In this document: in pieces, positions 52,647 through 61,933 of the stretch
How positions within the stretch are numbered: the stretch's first letter is position 1
Layout: each line of letters begins with the position of its first letter
Source of the DNA: Alphaproteobacteria bacterium
GTDB taxonomy: Bacteria > Pseudomonadota > Alphaproteobacteria > Caedimonadales > UBA9215
Length of the DNA stretch: 64,000 nt
NCBI GenBank assembly: GCA_009993885.1
Contig: JAACSN010000011.1
Location: forward strand, 35,897 to 99,896
Direction: 5' to 3'
Program-made: the position numbers and the translations under genes
The notes under the pieces: generated by a model
What the model saw: the letters and a program-made list of their open reading frames with translations, nothing else
Database searches by the model: none
What the model was told of the DNA's origin: nothing

Positions 52647-53474
52647 TCATATGTCTATGCTCGAGCCTTCTCTTGCTAAAAAGCTACAGGGGAAAAGAGC
52701 TTGAGCCTCTTTTTCAATTTTAAGCAGTTTATCATCGTCATAATCGGGGTTTATATGAAAAAGAGCAAGCCTTTTTACGGCGGCCTTTTGGGCAACGTCA
52801 ACGGCGGATTGCCAAGAAGAATGTCCCCACGTTACATAAGTCTTAGAATCTTCCGGTGTAAACATGGTATCAAAAACCATCAAATCAGCCTTTTGCACAA
52901 ACCTAAGCATCTGATCTTCGTTAAACTCCGCGCTATGTTCATGGTCTGTTATATAGCAAAACGCTTTATTTCCATGTTCAAGGCGATAACCCGTTGCACA
53001 CCCGGGGTGATTAAGATTGAGGGTTTTGAGAGTTATGTCCTTTGATAAGTTAAGACTGTCTCCTGTTTGAAAGGTTTTGAAATAACAGGTGGCAGGGACT
53101 TCGTTGAATGGGATTGGAAATAACGGAGGGCAAAAAAGCTTCGTTTTAAGAATGGTTTCCAAATCCAATCCTTTGCTAAGGTGGGGAGAATAAAAGGTAA
53201 TGGTTGTGCCTTCGTCCCAGATAGGCTTAAAAAAGGCAAGACCCATTAAGTGGTCAAGGTGAAAGTGAGAGACGATAACGGTAATATGTTTAATACCTTG
53301 ATCGAGGAGTTCTTTGCCAAGGTCTATTATACCTGTACCCATATCAAAGATGATACGGTTATGCTGAGCATTAGAAAGAGTTGCGCTGACACAGGAGGTT
53401 TGTCCTCCTATTTGGGTGCAATGCTTTCCCCAGCAAGGATAGCTTCCTCTGACTCCCCAAAAATTAATTTTCAT
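52647..53474 (-). CDS. Metallo-beta-lactamase-fold hydrolase
   Basis: A 275-residue metallo-hydrolase. It starts KINFWGVRGSYP and has the HxHxDH metal motif SHFHLDHLMG with His70, His72, Asp74 and His75. Later metal ligands appear in YRLEHGNKAFCYITDHEH and MVFDTMF, and a C-terminal WGHSSWQSAVDVAQKA segment provides a further His. The WGVRGS start is seen in MBL proteins related to RNase Z, PhnP and c-di-AMP/cAMP phosphodiesterase-like proteins; substrate is not predictable. It precedes hemH by 11 bases. Confidence 0.85.
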   Translation of the reverse strand: MKINFWGVRGSYPCWGKHCTQIGGQTSCVSATLSNAQHNRIIFDMGTGIIDLGKELLDQGIKHITVIVSHFHLDHLMGLAFFKPIWDEGTTITFYSPHLSKGLDLETILKTKLFCPPLFPIPFNEVPATCYFKTFQTGDSLNLSKDITLKTLNLNHPGCATGYRLEHGNKAFCYITDHEHSAEFNEDQMLRFVQKADLMVFDTMFTPEDSKTYVTWGHSSWQSAVDVAQKAAVKRLALFHINPDYDDDKLLKIEKEAQALFPCSFLAREGSSIDI

Positions 53475-53629
53475 GTTTTAAGTCTCTGTTTTATTCCCGT
53501 ATGCGGCTTGTCGCTTTTAAACGATTAATTCTTAGTTTACTAAAAATTAAACAAAAATGTTGGATAATTTGTTTATAAGGTCTATAAAAAAAATAAAATA
53601 CGAGTTTTTTGGGTAAACGGTGTTAGAAA

Positions 53630-54031
53630 ATGCTACACATACTTATGGTTGATGATGAGCCTGACTTGGATATGTTAATTCAACAAAGATTTCGTCACGA
53701 GGTTAAAGCAGGGCAGTTTAGCTTTTCCTTTGCGCGTAATGGAGAACGTGCCCTTGAGATCCTTAAGAAAAATCCGGATATCTCCCTTGTTGTGACAGAT
53801 TTAAATATGCCTGAAATGAACGGTATTGAGCTTCTCCTTCAAGTAAAGAAAAATTTCCCTGAAAAAAAGATGATTGTTATTTCTGCTTATAGCGATCAAG
53901 ATAGTATTAAAACGGCAACGAATGCCGGCGCCGACGGGTTTCTTTTTAAGCCTTTGAACTTTCAAGACTTTGAGCACAGAATACGAGAATGTACAACGCC
54001 GTCGGTAAACTCTACTGTCGCTCCGTTATAA
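53630..54031 (+). CDS. Single-domain response regulator
   Basis: A 133-residue protein consisting only of a receiver domain. The acidic pocket VDDEPD, the phospho-acceptor Asp57 in TDLNMPEMNG, the Ser of ISAYS and the Lys of FLFKPL are all intact. No output domain or adjacent kinase is present, as with CheY-like or Spo0F-like relays. The 155-base gap upstream is AT-rich. It ends just before a patatin lipoprotein gene. Confidence 0.9.
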   Translation: MLHILMVDDEPDLDMLIQQRFRHEVKAGQFSFSFARNGERALEILKKNPDISLVVTDLNMPEMNGIELLLQVKKNFPEKKMIVISAYSDQDSIKTATNAGADGFLFKPLNFQDFEHRIRECTTPSVNSTVAPL

Positions 54032-54082
54032 GAAGTGCTAAGGACGATTGTTATTCCATTTTTAAGAGACTGTTATGTTCCG

Positions 54083-54994
54083 ATGGCTAAGTGTTTTTCC
54101 CTTTTTATTGCTTTGTTTCTAAGTGCTTGTAGCCTTTCGACCCTAAATGTTTATACGCCGGAGAGTGATCGTTTTTTTAGGGCAGTTAATTTTGATAACA
54201 AACAGTATGATGTTGTGTTTGTTTTAGGGGGAGGAGGTGTGAAGGGAATCGCACACCTTGGGGTTTTAGAAGAGCTTGAACTAGAAGGTATTCGTCCTAA
54301 CCTGATTGTGGGCTGTAGTTCCGGTGCCATTGTGGGAGCTTTATATGCCCGTTATCCCAGCGCCAAGCACCTTGAAAAAATCTTACTTGATACAACAAGT
54401 GAGGACTTCATGGAAGATAATTACTGGCCCCACTCAAGATTTGCCGTAAAGGACGGAGAACGCTTTAAGGCGTATCTTCAAAAAAACCTTAAGGGGGCAA
54501 CATTTGCCGACTTATCTGTTCCATTGGTTGTGGTCGCGACGGATCTTGGTGATGGAAAACTTATAGAGCTCCATGAAGGAGATTTAGCATCAGCCGTTCA
54601 AGCTTCAGGAGCTATACCGGGGGTTTTTGAACCTGTTCAAATTTTTGGAAAATACCTTGTTGACGGCGGAGCCGTTGATAATATCCCCGTGCAAACGGCT
54701 AAGAAATTTAATCCTAAAATTATTATTGCTGTTGATATAGGCGAAGGGCTTTCAAAGGAAGGGCCTACGAATTTGTTGGGCATTTTAAAACGCGCCATTG
54801 AGATTAGTTATCGTCATCAAGTAAAGGGCTCTGTAACACAAGCAGACGTTGTTATCGGGATGAATTTTCAAGATATCGGCTTATTTGATGAATCAAAGAA
54901 ACAAGAACTCTATGAAACAGGGCGCCAAAAAGCTCGCGCGGCTATTCCTATCATCAAACGACTTATGAAAAAAAGGCTGGGGCGACCTCTTTAA
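54083..54994 (+). CDS. Patatin-like phospholipase lipoprotein
   Basis: A 303-residue lipoprotein of the patatin/RssA type. MAKCFSLFIALFLSACSLS is a lipoprotein signal with lipobox LSAC (Cys16). The oxyanion motif GGGGVKGIAHLG is at 49-60, the nucleophile Ser79 is in GCSSG, and the catalytic Asp194 is in VDGGAVDN. Such enzymes release fatty acids from membrane lipids; here the enzyme should sit at the envelope. An upstream GTG at 54035 would add 16 residues before the signal and is less likely. It follows the response regulator by 51 bases and may share its transcript. Confidence 0.88.
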   Translation: MAKCFSLFIALFLSACSLSTLNVYTPESDRFFRAVNFDNKQYDVVFVLGGGGVKGIAHLGVLEELELEGIRPNLIVGCSSGAIVGALYARYPSAKHLEKILLDTTSEDFMEDNYWPHSRFAVKDGERFKAYLQKNLKGATFADLSVPLVVVATDLGDGKLIELHEGDLASAVQASGAIPGVFEPVQIFGKYLVDGGAVDNIPVQTAKKFNPKIIIAVDIGEGLSKEGPTNLLGILKRAIEISYRHQVKGSVTQADVVIGMNFQDIGLFDESKKQELYETGRQKARAAIPIIKRLMKKRLGRPL

Positions 54995-55002
54995 AATCTG
55001 TT

Positions 55003-55455
55003 TTAGATAACGTGAGAAGGGGGGGCGTATAATGCATGGGCTCTTTGAATAAAAGCCTCTACCATTTTCTCTGTGACTTGTGTGAACATATGTTTTGCGA
55101 CAGTGTTCAAAAGACCCGTTTCAAATTCAAAATCCACTGAAAAAAGAAGCTCGCACCCTTTGGGATGCTCGTTAAAGAGCCAAAGGGTATGGAGGTTTTT
55201 AAAAGGCCCTTCAATATAGGTTGCTTCGATCCGCTTGGCGTCTTGAAAGAAAACTTTGGAGAGGTAGGTTTCGCTGTAAAGGGCATAGCCTGCGGATACG
55301 CTTGCGTAAAGCTTGCCCTCTTCATCCAGACGCTCAATAATTTCAGAGCGCGTGCACCATGGAAGAAAATCAGGGTATTTCTCGATGTCCAAAACTATGT
55401 CGTAAAGCTGTTTTGGGGTAAAAGGTAAAGAATGCTTATCTTGAAATCGGGGCAT
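55003..55455 (-). CDS. RatA/Coq10-family SRPBCC protein
   Basis: A 150-residue START-like protein with SLPFTPKQLYDIVLDIEKYPDFLPWCTRSEI, the shared signature of RatA and Coq10. Alphaproteobacterial members next to lipA are usually annotated as coenzyme Q-binding or RatA-like proteins; the ribosome-association toxin role of E. coli RatA is not established for them. It starts 2 bases after lipA, the conserved order in this group. Confidence 0.9.
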   Translation of the reverse strand: MPRFQDKHSLPFTPKQLYDIVLDIEKYPDFLPWCTRSEIIERLDEEGKLYASVSAGYALYSETYLSKVFFQDAKRIEATYIEGPFKNLHTLWLFNEHPKGCELLFSVDFEFETGLLNTVAKHMFTQVTEKMVEAFIQRAHALYAPPSHVI

Positions 55456-55457
55456 TT

Positions 55458-56426
55458 TTAGAATTGTAATTTGGGTTCAAGTTCCGGAATGTTTTCTACT
55501 ATTACAGAATTCTCGTAAGGATTCATTACGCCTTGTTCTTGCATTTTTTTCTCCCGTGCGTCTCTAAGTTTTTTAAAATCATCCCCTGCCAGGTAAGAAG
55601 ATCGGGTGAGGGGGGACGCTGAAACCATTAAAAAGCCTTTGCCGCGAGCCATGGTTTCATAGGCGTTGAATTCATCCGGATGAATGAAATCCATTACAGG
55701 GTGATGTTTGGGGCTGGGTTGCAAGTATTGACCGATGGTGATGAAATCAATGTCGGCTGCCCTAAAATCATCCATGACTTGATAAATTTCAGCTTTGTTT
55801 TCTCCAAGACCTACCATAAGACCGGATTTTGTAAACATGTGGGGTGCCATTTCCTTGACCCGTGAAAGCAAATTAATAGAGTGAAAATAGCGAGCTCCGG
55901 GACGCACGGTCGGGTAGAGTCGGGGAACGGTTTCAACATTATGGTTAAAGACGTCGGGATTCGCTTCCACAACGATTTCAAGAGCACCTTCTTTGCGTTG
56001 AAAATCAGGTGTGAGGACTTCGATGGTTGTTTCCGGCGTAGCGTCTCGGATTGCTTTGATGGTTCGGGCAAATTGGGTTGCACCGCCATCATCGAGATCA
56101 TCGCGGTCAACGGAGGTGATCACGACATGGGAGAGACCAAGACCGCTAAGGGCTTCGGCCGCACGCTCCGGTTCATGGGGATCCAGTAAATCAGGGCGAC
56201 CTGTTTTGATATTGCAAAAGCGGCAGGCACGTGTACAAACGCTTCCCAAAATCATAATCGTGACATGTTTTTTAGCCCAGCATTCACCGATATTAGGGCA
56301 AGCGGCTTCTTCACAAACCGTGTTAAGTTTTTTACTTTTGATCAAGGTGCGAGTTGTTTCGTACTCGGCGCTGACAGGCGCTTTGACTCTGATCCAGTCG
56401 GGCTTTTTCTTATAGGCGGTCATCAT
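55458..56426 (-). CDS. lipA: Lipoyl synthase
   Basis: LipA inserts two sulfurs into octanoyl groups of lipoyl-dependent enzymes using two Fe-S clusters. The auxiliary cluster Cys are C38, C43 and C49 ([12 protein letters not shown]) and the radical-SAM Cys are C64, C68 and C71 (CTRACRFC). [14 protein letters not shown] and the C-terminal SSYLAGDDF Ser-containing motif are present. Two ATGs (56426 and 56423) open the frame. It provides lipoate for the TCA-cycle dehydrogenases. Confidence 0.96.
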   Translation of the reverse strand: MMTAYKKKPDWIRVKAPVSAEYETTRTLIKSKKLNTVCEEAACPNIGECWAKKHVTIMILGSVCTRACRFCNIKTGRPDLLDPHEPERAAEALSGLGLSHVVITSVDRDDLDDGGATQFARTIKAIRDATPETTIEVLTPDFQRKEGALEIVVEANPDVFNHNVETVPRLYPTVRPGARYFHSINLLSRVKEMAPHMFTKSGLMVGLGENKAEIYQVMDDFRAADIDFITIGQYLQPSPKHHPVMDFIHPDEFNAYETMARGKGFLMVSASPLTRSSYLAGDDFKKLRDAREKKMQEQGVMNPYENSVIVENIPELEPKLQF

Positions 56427-56557
56427 CTTGATCCTAAGGGAGGCAATTCCTTTTATCTATACGTGAAATATGCTCTAATTTCTAGAAAAACCTTTTGGAG
56501 GTTTGTCTATAAAATGTTATTTCTAAAGGGTATAATTTTAGGAAGAGTTTTATTTTA

Positions 56558-58168
56558 ATGATTGAGTTATTTCGCCGAGCAAGCGGCAGTCTTATCGCCC
56601 GTATCTTTTTTGGTTTTTTGGCCCTTAGTTTTGCCTTTATGTGGGGCGGACAAGACGGCTTGCGGATGATCGGCCTTTCAAAGGAATCAACGGTTGCGAC
56701 AGTGGGAAAGCTATCCGTATCCAATCGTGACCTTGGCTTGGCTATTGAGCGGATGCGTCTTAATATGCGTCTGCGTACGGGACAAGAGATCTCGAATGAA
56801 GATGTGAAAAAATTCGGCATTGACCGCCAACTTTTGGATCGTCTTATTGACGAAGCACTTTTTAAAATTGAGGCGGATCGTTTGAAAATTAGCGTTTCCG
56901 ATGAGTATGTGGTGAAAATGCTCCGTAATCAAAAAGCCTTCTTGCTCCCCGACGGTACTTTTTCTAAGGAAACCTTTATGCGCTTTATTCATAATTTTGG
57001 GTTTTCAACGGAAAAGGATTACGTTGCGCACACAAAGGCTGAAATGATTCGCACCCGTGTGATTGCGGCGCTTTCTGCAAATGCCTCTTTACCTTTTGTT
57101 GCGACGGCTCCTTTATATTCTTGGAATGCGCAAATCAGGACTGCCCAAGGAATGGTCATTGATCCTACAAAAATGGAGCTTAAAGAAGCGCCGACGGAAG
57201 ATCAATTACGGGATTTTTACGGAAAAAACAGACGCCAATTTTATGCACCGGAACGTCGTACTTTTAAAGCTGTGATTATGAATGTGGCAAACCTTAAAAT
57301 CCCTGTAAAAGAAGAAGATATTCAAGTTATTTATGACCTTGAAAAGGACAGAAAATATAAAGATGTTCCTGAAAAAGAAGCTAAGGAGAGAATCCGCGGA
57401 CAGCTGCGTCATGACGGGGCTCAAGAAGTTAGCATCTCTATGGCAGATAAAATCCAAACTCAATTTGAGGGGGGGACGGCTTTGGCTGAGGTTGCAAAAA
57501 ATAACGGGGCGACGTTTAAGGAATTTAAAGATGTGCCTTTGACTTCTAAAAATGAAAAAAGAAGCGATCTTGATCAAGCGATCATTGATCTTGCTTTTAA
57601 TGCCGTAGAGGGGGAACTGTCCCCGATGGAAGAGCTGAATGAATCGGGGCAATATTTTGTTGTTTATCTTGAGGCTCATAAAGATCCTGAGCAACTTTCT
57701 TTTGGCGAGGCTATGGAGGACATTAGGTTTGCTTATAAAAGGGAAGCTCAAACCCTTATGACAAAGGAACTGGTTGAAAAAATTCAAAAACAACTGGGGG
57801 ACGGCGGTAATTTTAAATCCGTTGCCGCTCAACATAAATTGGCTTTGACCACTGTTCGGGCAAGCCGTCAACAAGCCCTTGCTCCAACGGCTGTTGATTT
57901 ACCGCCCGTTGCGATTAATCAGCTTTTTTCCGTGCCGAGAGGACATCTTACTTTAGTACCCTACCAAGGGAAGGAAGGACAACCTTTGTTTTTAATTGCT
58001 AAGGTTACAGATGTAAAAAATGGGGATGCGTCGAAACGTACGGAAGAAGTTAAGAAGTTTGAAGATTTACTCCAACAACAAGCCGGAAGCGATGTTGTTG
58101 AGCTTTATGTTTCTTATTTGCGACAAAAAAATCCTGTGGAAATAAATAAAGCTTATTTCCCGGAGTAG
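56558..58168 (+). CDS. PpiD/SurA-like periplasmic folding chaperone
   Basis: A 536-residue membrane-anchored protein with one N-terminal helix (about 12-31) and a SurA_N-like helical domain (LSVSNRDLGLAIERMRLNMR, ..., FGIDRQLLDRLIDEALF, residues about 52-175). The middle and C-terminal parts (about 200-530) fit the PpiD layout, including a parvulin-like region that lacks an obvious canonical active site. Such proteins bind emerging exported proteins near the SecYEG channel. A plus-strand terminator hairpin lies inside the end of the next gene at 58231-58262. Confidence 0.85.
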   Translation: MIELFRRASGSLIARIFFGFLALSFAFMWGGQDGLRMIGLSKESTVATVGKLSVSNRDLGLAIERMRLNMRLRTGQEISNEDVKKFGIDRQLLDRLIDEALFKIEADRLKISVSDEYVVKMLRNQKAFLLPDGTFSKETFMRFIHNFGFSTEKDYVAHTKAEMIRTRVIAALSANASLPFVATAPLYSWNAQIRTAQGMVIDPTKMELKEAPTEDQLRDFYGKNRRQFYAPERRTFKAVIMNVANLKIPVKEEDIQVIYDLEKDRKYKDVPEKEAKERIRGQLRHDGAQEVSISMADKIQTQFEGGTALAEVAKNNGATFKEFKDVPLTSKNEKRSDLDQAIIDLAFNAVEGELSPMEELNESGQYFVVYLEAHKDPEQLSFGEAMEDIRFAYKREAQTLMTKELVEKIQKQLGDGGNFKSVAAQHKLALTTVRASRQQALAPTAVDLPPVAINQLFSVPRGHLTLVPYQGKEGQPLFLIAKVTDVKNGDASKRTEEVKKFEDLLQQQAGSDVVELYVSYLRQKNPVEINKAYFPE

Positions 58169-58185
58169 CTTTTAAAGGGGGAGGC

Positions 58186-58887
58186 TTACGGCTTCCTAAA
58201 CTGAAAAAGATACATTGTGTCAGAGTCAAAAAGTCGTTGAAAAAACTCAACGGCTTTTTTATTGTTATCTTGTATGTCTTGTTTCCTTGATAAAATTTCT
58301 TGCGGCACAAAAGGGCAGATTTTTTTTAAAAGTAAGCTGTCTTTTCGGAAGTCCTTTAACAGAGAAAGACAAGGATATATTTTTATCTTTGTGTGGTGCA
58401 GAGCGTAATGAATTTCCAGTAGTCTTTTTTCTGTTTCATCGCTCATCAAGACAACCTGAGTGACCAGATATCGGCTGCCGGCTTTTATCTTTTCTTCTGC
58501 CTTTTTAATCTCTGTTTTCAAGCAAGGGGCATAAATATCAAGGGAGGAACCGACTTCAAGGCCAAGGCGGTGATAATAGGGAATAGCTTGGCAGGAAGTG
58601 AGGCCTTTTTGATGAGCATAGGGGGGATCTCCTGAAATGAGAAAGACTTTTTTAAACCTCATTTCTTTTGCAAGATGAGCCGTTTCAATAGTTTGTTTTT
58701 TTGAATAATCACCGCATCTGATGTGGGGAATAAGGGAGTTTCTGTTCTCGAACTTACTGAGAGATCTTAGGTCTAGGGGCGTTGATTTAAGAGAGGGAAT
58801 GGAAAAAAAGACAGATTCTTCATATCCGTTAAATAGGGGTTGCATTTTTTCAAGATCATTTAAAGACGTTTCATAAATAGAGGGCAT
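58186..58887 (-). CDS. MetF-like (methylenetetrahydrofolate reductase-fold) protein
   Basis: A 233-residue protein that shares the TIM-barrel pattern of 5,10-methylenetetrahydrofolate reductase: PHIRCGDYSKKQTIETAHLAK corresponds to the HLTC strand-helix, VFLISGDPPYAHQKGLTS to the ALRGDPP segment, and IKAGSRYLVTQVVLMSDE to the AGAxFxITQ segment. MetF is about 290 residues and has a long N-terminal flavin region that is shortened here, so activity is uncertain. It overlaps a terminator at its 3' end and lies 7 bases after an exported-protein gene. Confidence 0.6.
   Translation of the reverse strand: MPSIYETSLNDLEKMQPLFNGYEESVFFSIPSLKSTPLDLRSLSKFENRNSLIPHIRCGDYSKKQTIETAHLAKEMRFKKVFLISGDPPYAHQKGLTSCQAIPYYHRLGLEVGSSLDIYAPCLKTEIKKAEEKIKAGSRYLVTQVVLMSDETEKRLLEIHYALHHTKIKIYPCLSLLKDFRKDSLLLKKICPFVPQEILSRKQDIQDNNKKAVEFFQRLFDSDTMYLFQFRKP
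58231..58262 (+). terminator. Terminator for the PpiD-like gene, inside a convergent CDS
   Basis: AGTCGTTGA and TCAACGGCT form a stem around AAAAAC followed by a T run. It lies 60 bases after the PpiD stop, and within the last 25 codons of the convergent MetF-like gene. Confidence 0.6.
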
Positions 58888-58894
58888 TCTAGTA

Positions 58895-59554
58895 TCACGT
58901 GTTTTCTATATATTTTTTTGCTTTTTCGTATAAAATATCGATCGTCATTACACTAATGTGCCCCATTTCTTCTTTATCTAAATTGAGTCTTTTGATAATA
59001 TTTTTCGTTGATTCGGCGCTCCAAGTCGGTTGTTCTACGAGGGGTCTTAAAAAACAGTCTGTTAAATAGACTCTTGAGAAATTTAAATGTGTTTTGAAAT
59101 CCGGAAAGTCGGCAAAAGCCTTAAGGGCTTTTGTGGCAGTAATTAATAAATTCCTTTGGCTGAGGACGGACAAAGCGTTTATGGTGTGCAAGAGCGTTTT
59201 TCCTTTTAGCCTACCGTGATCATCACTATAAGCGTCTATGATTATATTAACGTTTGAGGTTAAGTCATCAAAAGTATCGGATAGCATATGTGCTGCTAAA
59301 AGATTCAAGAGTCGCGATAAATTGTCGGCGCTATGAATACCGGGTCGATAGAGAACAACCGCGTTCATAAGCTTTTTTTGATCTTCCGAATCCTTTATGT
59401 CTTTTCTTAAAGCCTTGCGGGCCTGTCTTTTAAAAGTTTTATCGTGGGAAAAATAGGTTTGTAGAATCTCTTCGGCTTCCTTTGAAATAGAAGCTTTGAT
59501 TTGGGTTGTTACTAGGATGGGTATAAGTGTTAATATTAATAGATATTTTTTCAT
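58895..59554 (-). CDS. Exported hypothetical protein, 219 aa
   Basis: A 219-residue protein with a signal peptide (MKKYLLILTLIPILVTTQIKA, 21 residues) and an alpha-helical mature part with repeated helix patterns (LLNLLAAHML, TLLHTINALSVLSQ, ITATKALKAFADF). The pattern resembles helical-repeat folds, but no family is recognised. It starts the minus-strand unit with the MetF-like gene. The upstream gap is very AT-rich. Confidence 0.7.
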   Translation of the reverse strand: MKKYLLILTLIPILVTTQIKASISKEAEEILQTYFSHDKTFKRQARKALRKDIKDSEDQKKLMNAVVLYRPGIHSADNLSRLLNLLAAHMLSDTFDDLTSNVNIIIDAYSDDHGRLKGKTLLHTINALSVLSQRNLLITATKALKAFADFPDFKTHLNFSRVYLTDCFLRPLVEQPTWSAESTKNIIKRLNLDKEEMGHISVMTIDILYEKAKKYIENT

Positions 59555-59736
59555 AGTCCTGTTTTTTGAAAATAATTTTATATATTGATCTTATATTTAT
59601 ATAATCTATTTGTAAAATATTTTTTACGGACTTAAATTTCAGATCGTAATATTTTTGTAAAAGAATGTTAGGTTGTGTCTTGGAAATATATCCTATACGG
59701 TGCATTCTTTTCTTAGGTTTTATAACAGGTGATGCC

Positions 59737-60555
59737 ATGAGTTCGGAAAAAAGTCAATTTACAACAAATCTTGAGGATATAGAACACTTTTCAACAGAGA
59801 ACTATACCGCGCGTAAACCGCAACTTGTCGTGCTTCATTACACCGCCGGCAGTGATAAATCATCTTTAGAATGGTTGGCAAAAAGCCGAGACTCCGGCGT
59901 AAGTGCTCATTATTTAATTAAGGGAGACGGAGGCATTGTTCAAATTGTCCGTGACGGTATGAGGGCTTGGCACGGGGGCAGGGGTGTTTGGAGGGGGCTG
60001 TCTGATATTAATTCTTTATCCCTCGGGGTTGAGATTGTGAATTGGGGCTATGATGATGTGCATGTGCCGGAGGAAGTAGATCGCTCTTCTTGTGTGATGC
60101 TTTCGGGATCACCCCTTAAGTGGTTTCCCTTTCCGGAAGAACAGTTCCGGAGCATTGCCGAATTACTCGTTGATTTTAAAGAGCGTTGGGATATTCAACC
60201 TTCTTTGTTTATCGGGCATAGCGATATAGCCCCCGGCCGCAAGGTTGACCCCGGGCCTTTATTTCCTTGGGAGCGCCTCTATAAGGAGTTTGGCATTGGG
60301 GCTTGGGTAGAAGATTTAGAGCGAGATTTATGTTTTGTGACATTGCCGCAAGCAGGAAAAGAAATTCTTTGGACGCAGTTACGTTTAAGGGATTACGGTT
60401 ATGGATGCCCTTTAACGGGCGAACTTGATGAGGGGACACAAGCCGTTGTCCAAGCCTTTCAAATGCATTTCAGACCGTCTTTAATCGATGGAAAACCTGA
60501 TGTAGAGACCCGACTGATATTAGCGCATCTCGTTGATCTCTATTGCTATAATTGA
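59737..60555 (+). CDS. N-acetylmuramoyl-L-alanine amidase (AmpD/AmiD type) with peptidoglycan-binding domain
   Basis: A 272-residue zinc amidase that cleaves between MurNAc and the peptide. The zinc ligands are visible: His34 in VVLHYTAG, His161 in GHSDIAPGRKVDPG and Asp171 in the same segment; LSLGVEIVNWG carries the Glu. A C-terminal peptidoglycan-binding-like domain follows (about 195-265, GCPLTGELDEGTQAVVQAF). The ATG at 59737 follows AGGTGAT; an in-frame ATG at 59665 would add a hydrophobic segment that might be a membrane anchor. So cytoplasmic or envelope location is open. Confidence 0.87.
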   Translation: MSSEKSQFTTNLEDIEHFSTENYTARKPQLVVLHYTAGSDKSSLEWLAKSRDSGVSAHYLIKGDGGIVQIVRDGMRAWHGGRGVWRGLSDINSLSLGVEIVNWGYDDVHVPEEVDRSSCVMLSGSPLKWFPFPEEQFRSIAELLVDFKERWDIQPSLFIGHSDIAPGRKVDPGPLFPWERLYKEFGIGAWVEDLERDLCFVTLPQAGKEILWTQLRLRDYGYGCPLTGELDEGTQAVVQAFQMHFRPSLIDGKPDVETRLILAHLVDLYCYN

Positions 60556-60566
60556 TTATAAAACCG

Positions 60567-61805
60567 TCAGATTTTTGCTGCTTGGGGCCTTTTTCCATTC
60601 CCTAACTTTCCTTTTATGAGATTGAAATAGCGCTGGATAATGAGGGCAAAAGCGCTGTTACCGACTACGTTATTAGCAGTTCCGATCGGATCCATAAAGA
60701 TGGCCATGGTGGTTACAAGGCCTATCATTTCAGGAGAAAAACCAAGATATTTGGTGAGGAGAGGGATGATAATGACAACGCTGCCCCCGGGGACAGAAAC
60801 GCCTGTAAATTGGGCTAAGGCCAGAATGAAGGCGAATTGAGTAAAGGCCCAAAAGTCAGGCATAATCATACCGTTGGCCATGAGATAAACGGCTGACGCA
60901 ATAACCGAAAGGGAAATGCATTCGCCAATATCATGGCAATTTACGGTAGAGGTAATGGCCACTTGGGCAATAGCTTTATCGCCAAGATTTTTCTCGGCAG
61001 CCTCAAGGGTAACGGGCATTGTGACAAGGCTGGACATGGTTGAAAAGCCCAAGAGTCCCGCAGGTATGACATTCTTATAGCATCGGATTACTTTTCTAAG
61101 GGAGTACTTATTTCCGACCCAGAATATAAAGAAAATATAGCTGAATTGAACAGCTACGATGACAAGAATGAGGTTGCCGAAATCTTTAAAAACTGTTGCA
61201 AAGTCATTTTCTGCGTCCAGTTTTAAGAGCATGCCAAAAATATAAAAAGGCAAAAGGGGAATGAATATTTTCTGAAAAAAGAGCGTTGAAATTTTTTTGT
61301 AACTTTCAAAAAAGCTTAAGGTACGATTACCCAAGCGATGATCCGAGGGGAGAAGGCTTAATAAAAAACCTAAGAAGAATCCAAGTAAAAGAATGACCTC
61401 AACACTTAAAAGCGGCTCAAGGGTTATATCGAACCATCCGAGCAATTCTTGCGCGTCTCCGGCATTAAAAGTCATACCGAAGTTCATCAAAGGCACAACG
61501 GCAGAGGCAACTTGGCCGCCGATCATAATGGAGAGAAAATTAGAAGCCGTGATTAAAAAGACAAGGGAAACAATTAAGATTAAACCGTTGGAACGTAATA
61601 GCGCAATGCTGCTGACCACAAAAGGAAGAACCAAAAGCGGCAGTAGAAACATGAGTCCCGCTCGAATGAGGGAACTAAACGTATAGGCTCCTCGCTTAAT
61701 CTCCAAGGGCAGTAAGTTACCAAATGACATGACGCTTATCATAATTAAAAAGATAAGAAGGATAAATTTAAATTCGGCTAATTTTTTTACGAGACCTGTC
61801 ATCAA
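60567..61805 (-). CDS. Dicarboxylate/amino acid:cation symporter (SDF family)
   Basis: A 412-residue secondary transporter with about eight hydrophobic helices and two re-entrant loop regions. AGLLGFSTMSSLVTMPVTLEAA contains the Ser-rich loop, GVSVPGGSVVIIIPLL the second hairpin, and MAIFMDPIGTANNVVGNS the Asn/Asp cation and substrate site. Such carriers import glutamate, aspartate or C4-dicarboxylates with Na+ or H+. With the TCA genes it suggests use of amino or dicarboxylic acids. Substrate is not predicted further. Confidence 0.9.
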   Translation of the reverse strand: MMTGLVKKLAEFKFILLIFLIMISVMSFGNLLPLEIKRGAYTFSSLIRAGLMFLLPLLVLPFVVSSIALLRSNGLILIVSLVFLITASNFLSIMIGGQVASAVVPLMNFGMTFNAGDAQELLGWFDITLEPLLSVEVILLLGFFLGFLLSLLPSDHRLGNRTLSFFESYKKISTLFFQKIFIPLLPFYIFGMLLKLDAENDFATVFKDFGNLILVIVAVQFSYIFFIFWVGNKYSLRKVIRCYKNVIPAGLLGFSTMSSLVTMPVTLEAAEKNLGDKAIAQVAITSTVNCHDIGECISLSVIASAVYLMANGMIMPDFWAFTQFAFILALAQFTGVSVPGGSVVIIIPLLTKYLGFSPEMIGLVTTMAIFMDPIGTANNVVGNSAFALIIQRYFNLIKGKLGNGKRPQAAKI

Positions 61806-61870
61806 AAAACTCGGATGTGTTTAACGCTTTCAATTGTTTAATTTTTTTTGCTTAAAGTCAAGAAAACATA

Positions 61871-61903
61871 AAAAAACCCGTTCTTAAAAGCGCCGGGTTT
61901 TTT
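61871..61903. terminator. Bidirectional terminator between exported orphan and symporter genes
   Basis: AAAAAACCCG and CGGGTTTTTT form a stem around a 13-base loop with A and T runs on both sides, so it can serve the minus-strand gene at 61934-63394. Confidence 0.75.
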
Positions 61904-61933
61904 AGGTTGAGTATGTGTAAAAGTTTAGGGGAT

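Noticed and set aside
54035..54082. Upstream GTG start for the patatin gene
   Set aside because: It would place 16 residues before a complete lipoprotein signal; the ATG at 54083 puts the lipobox at residue 16.
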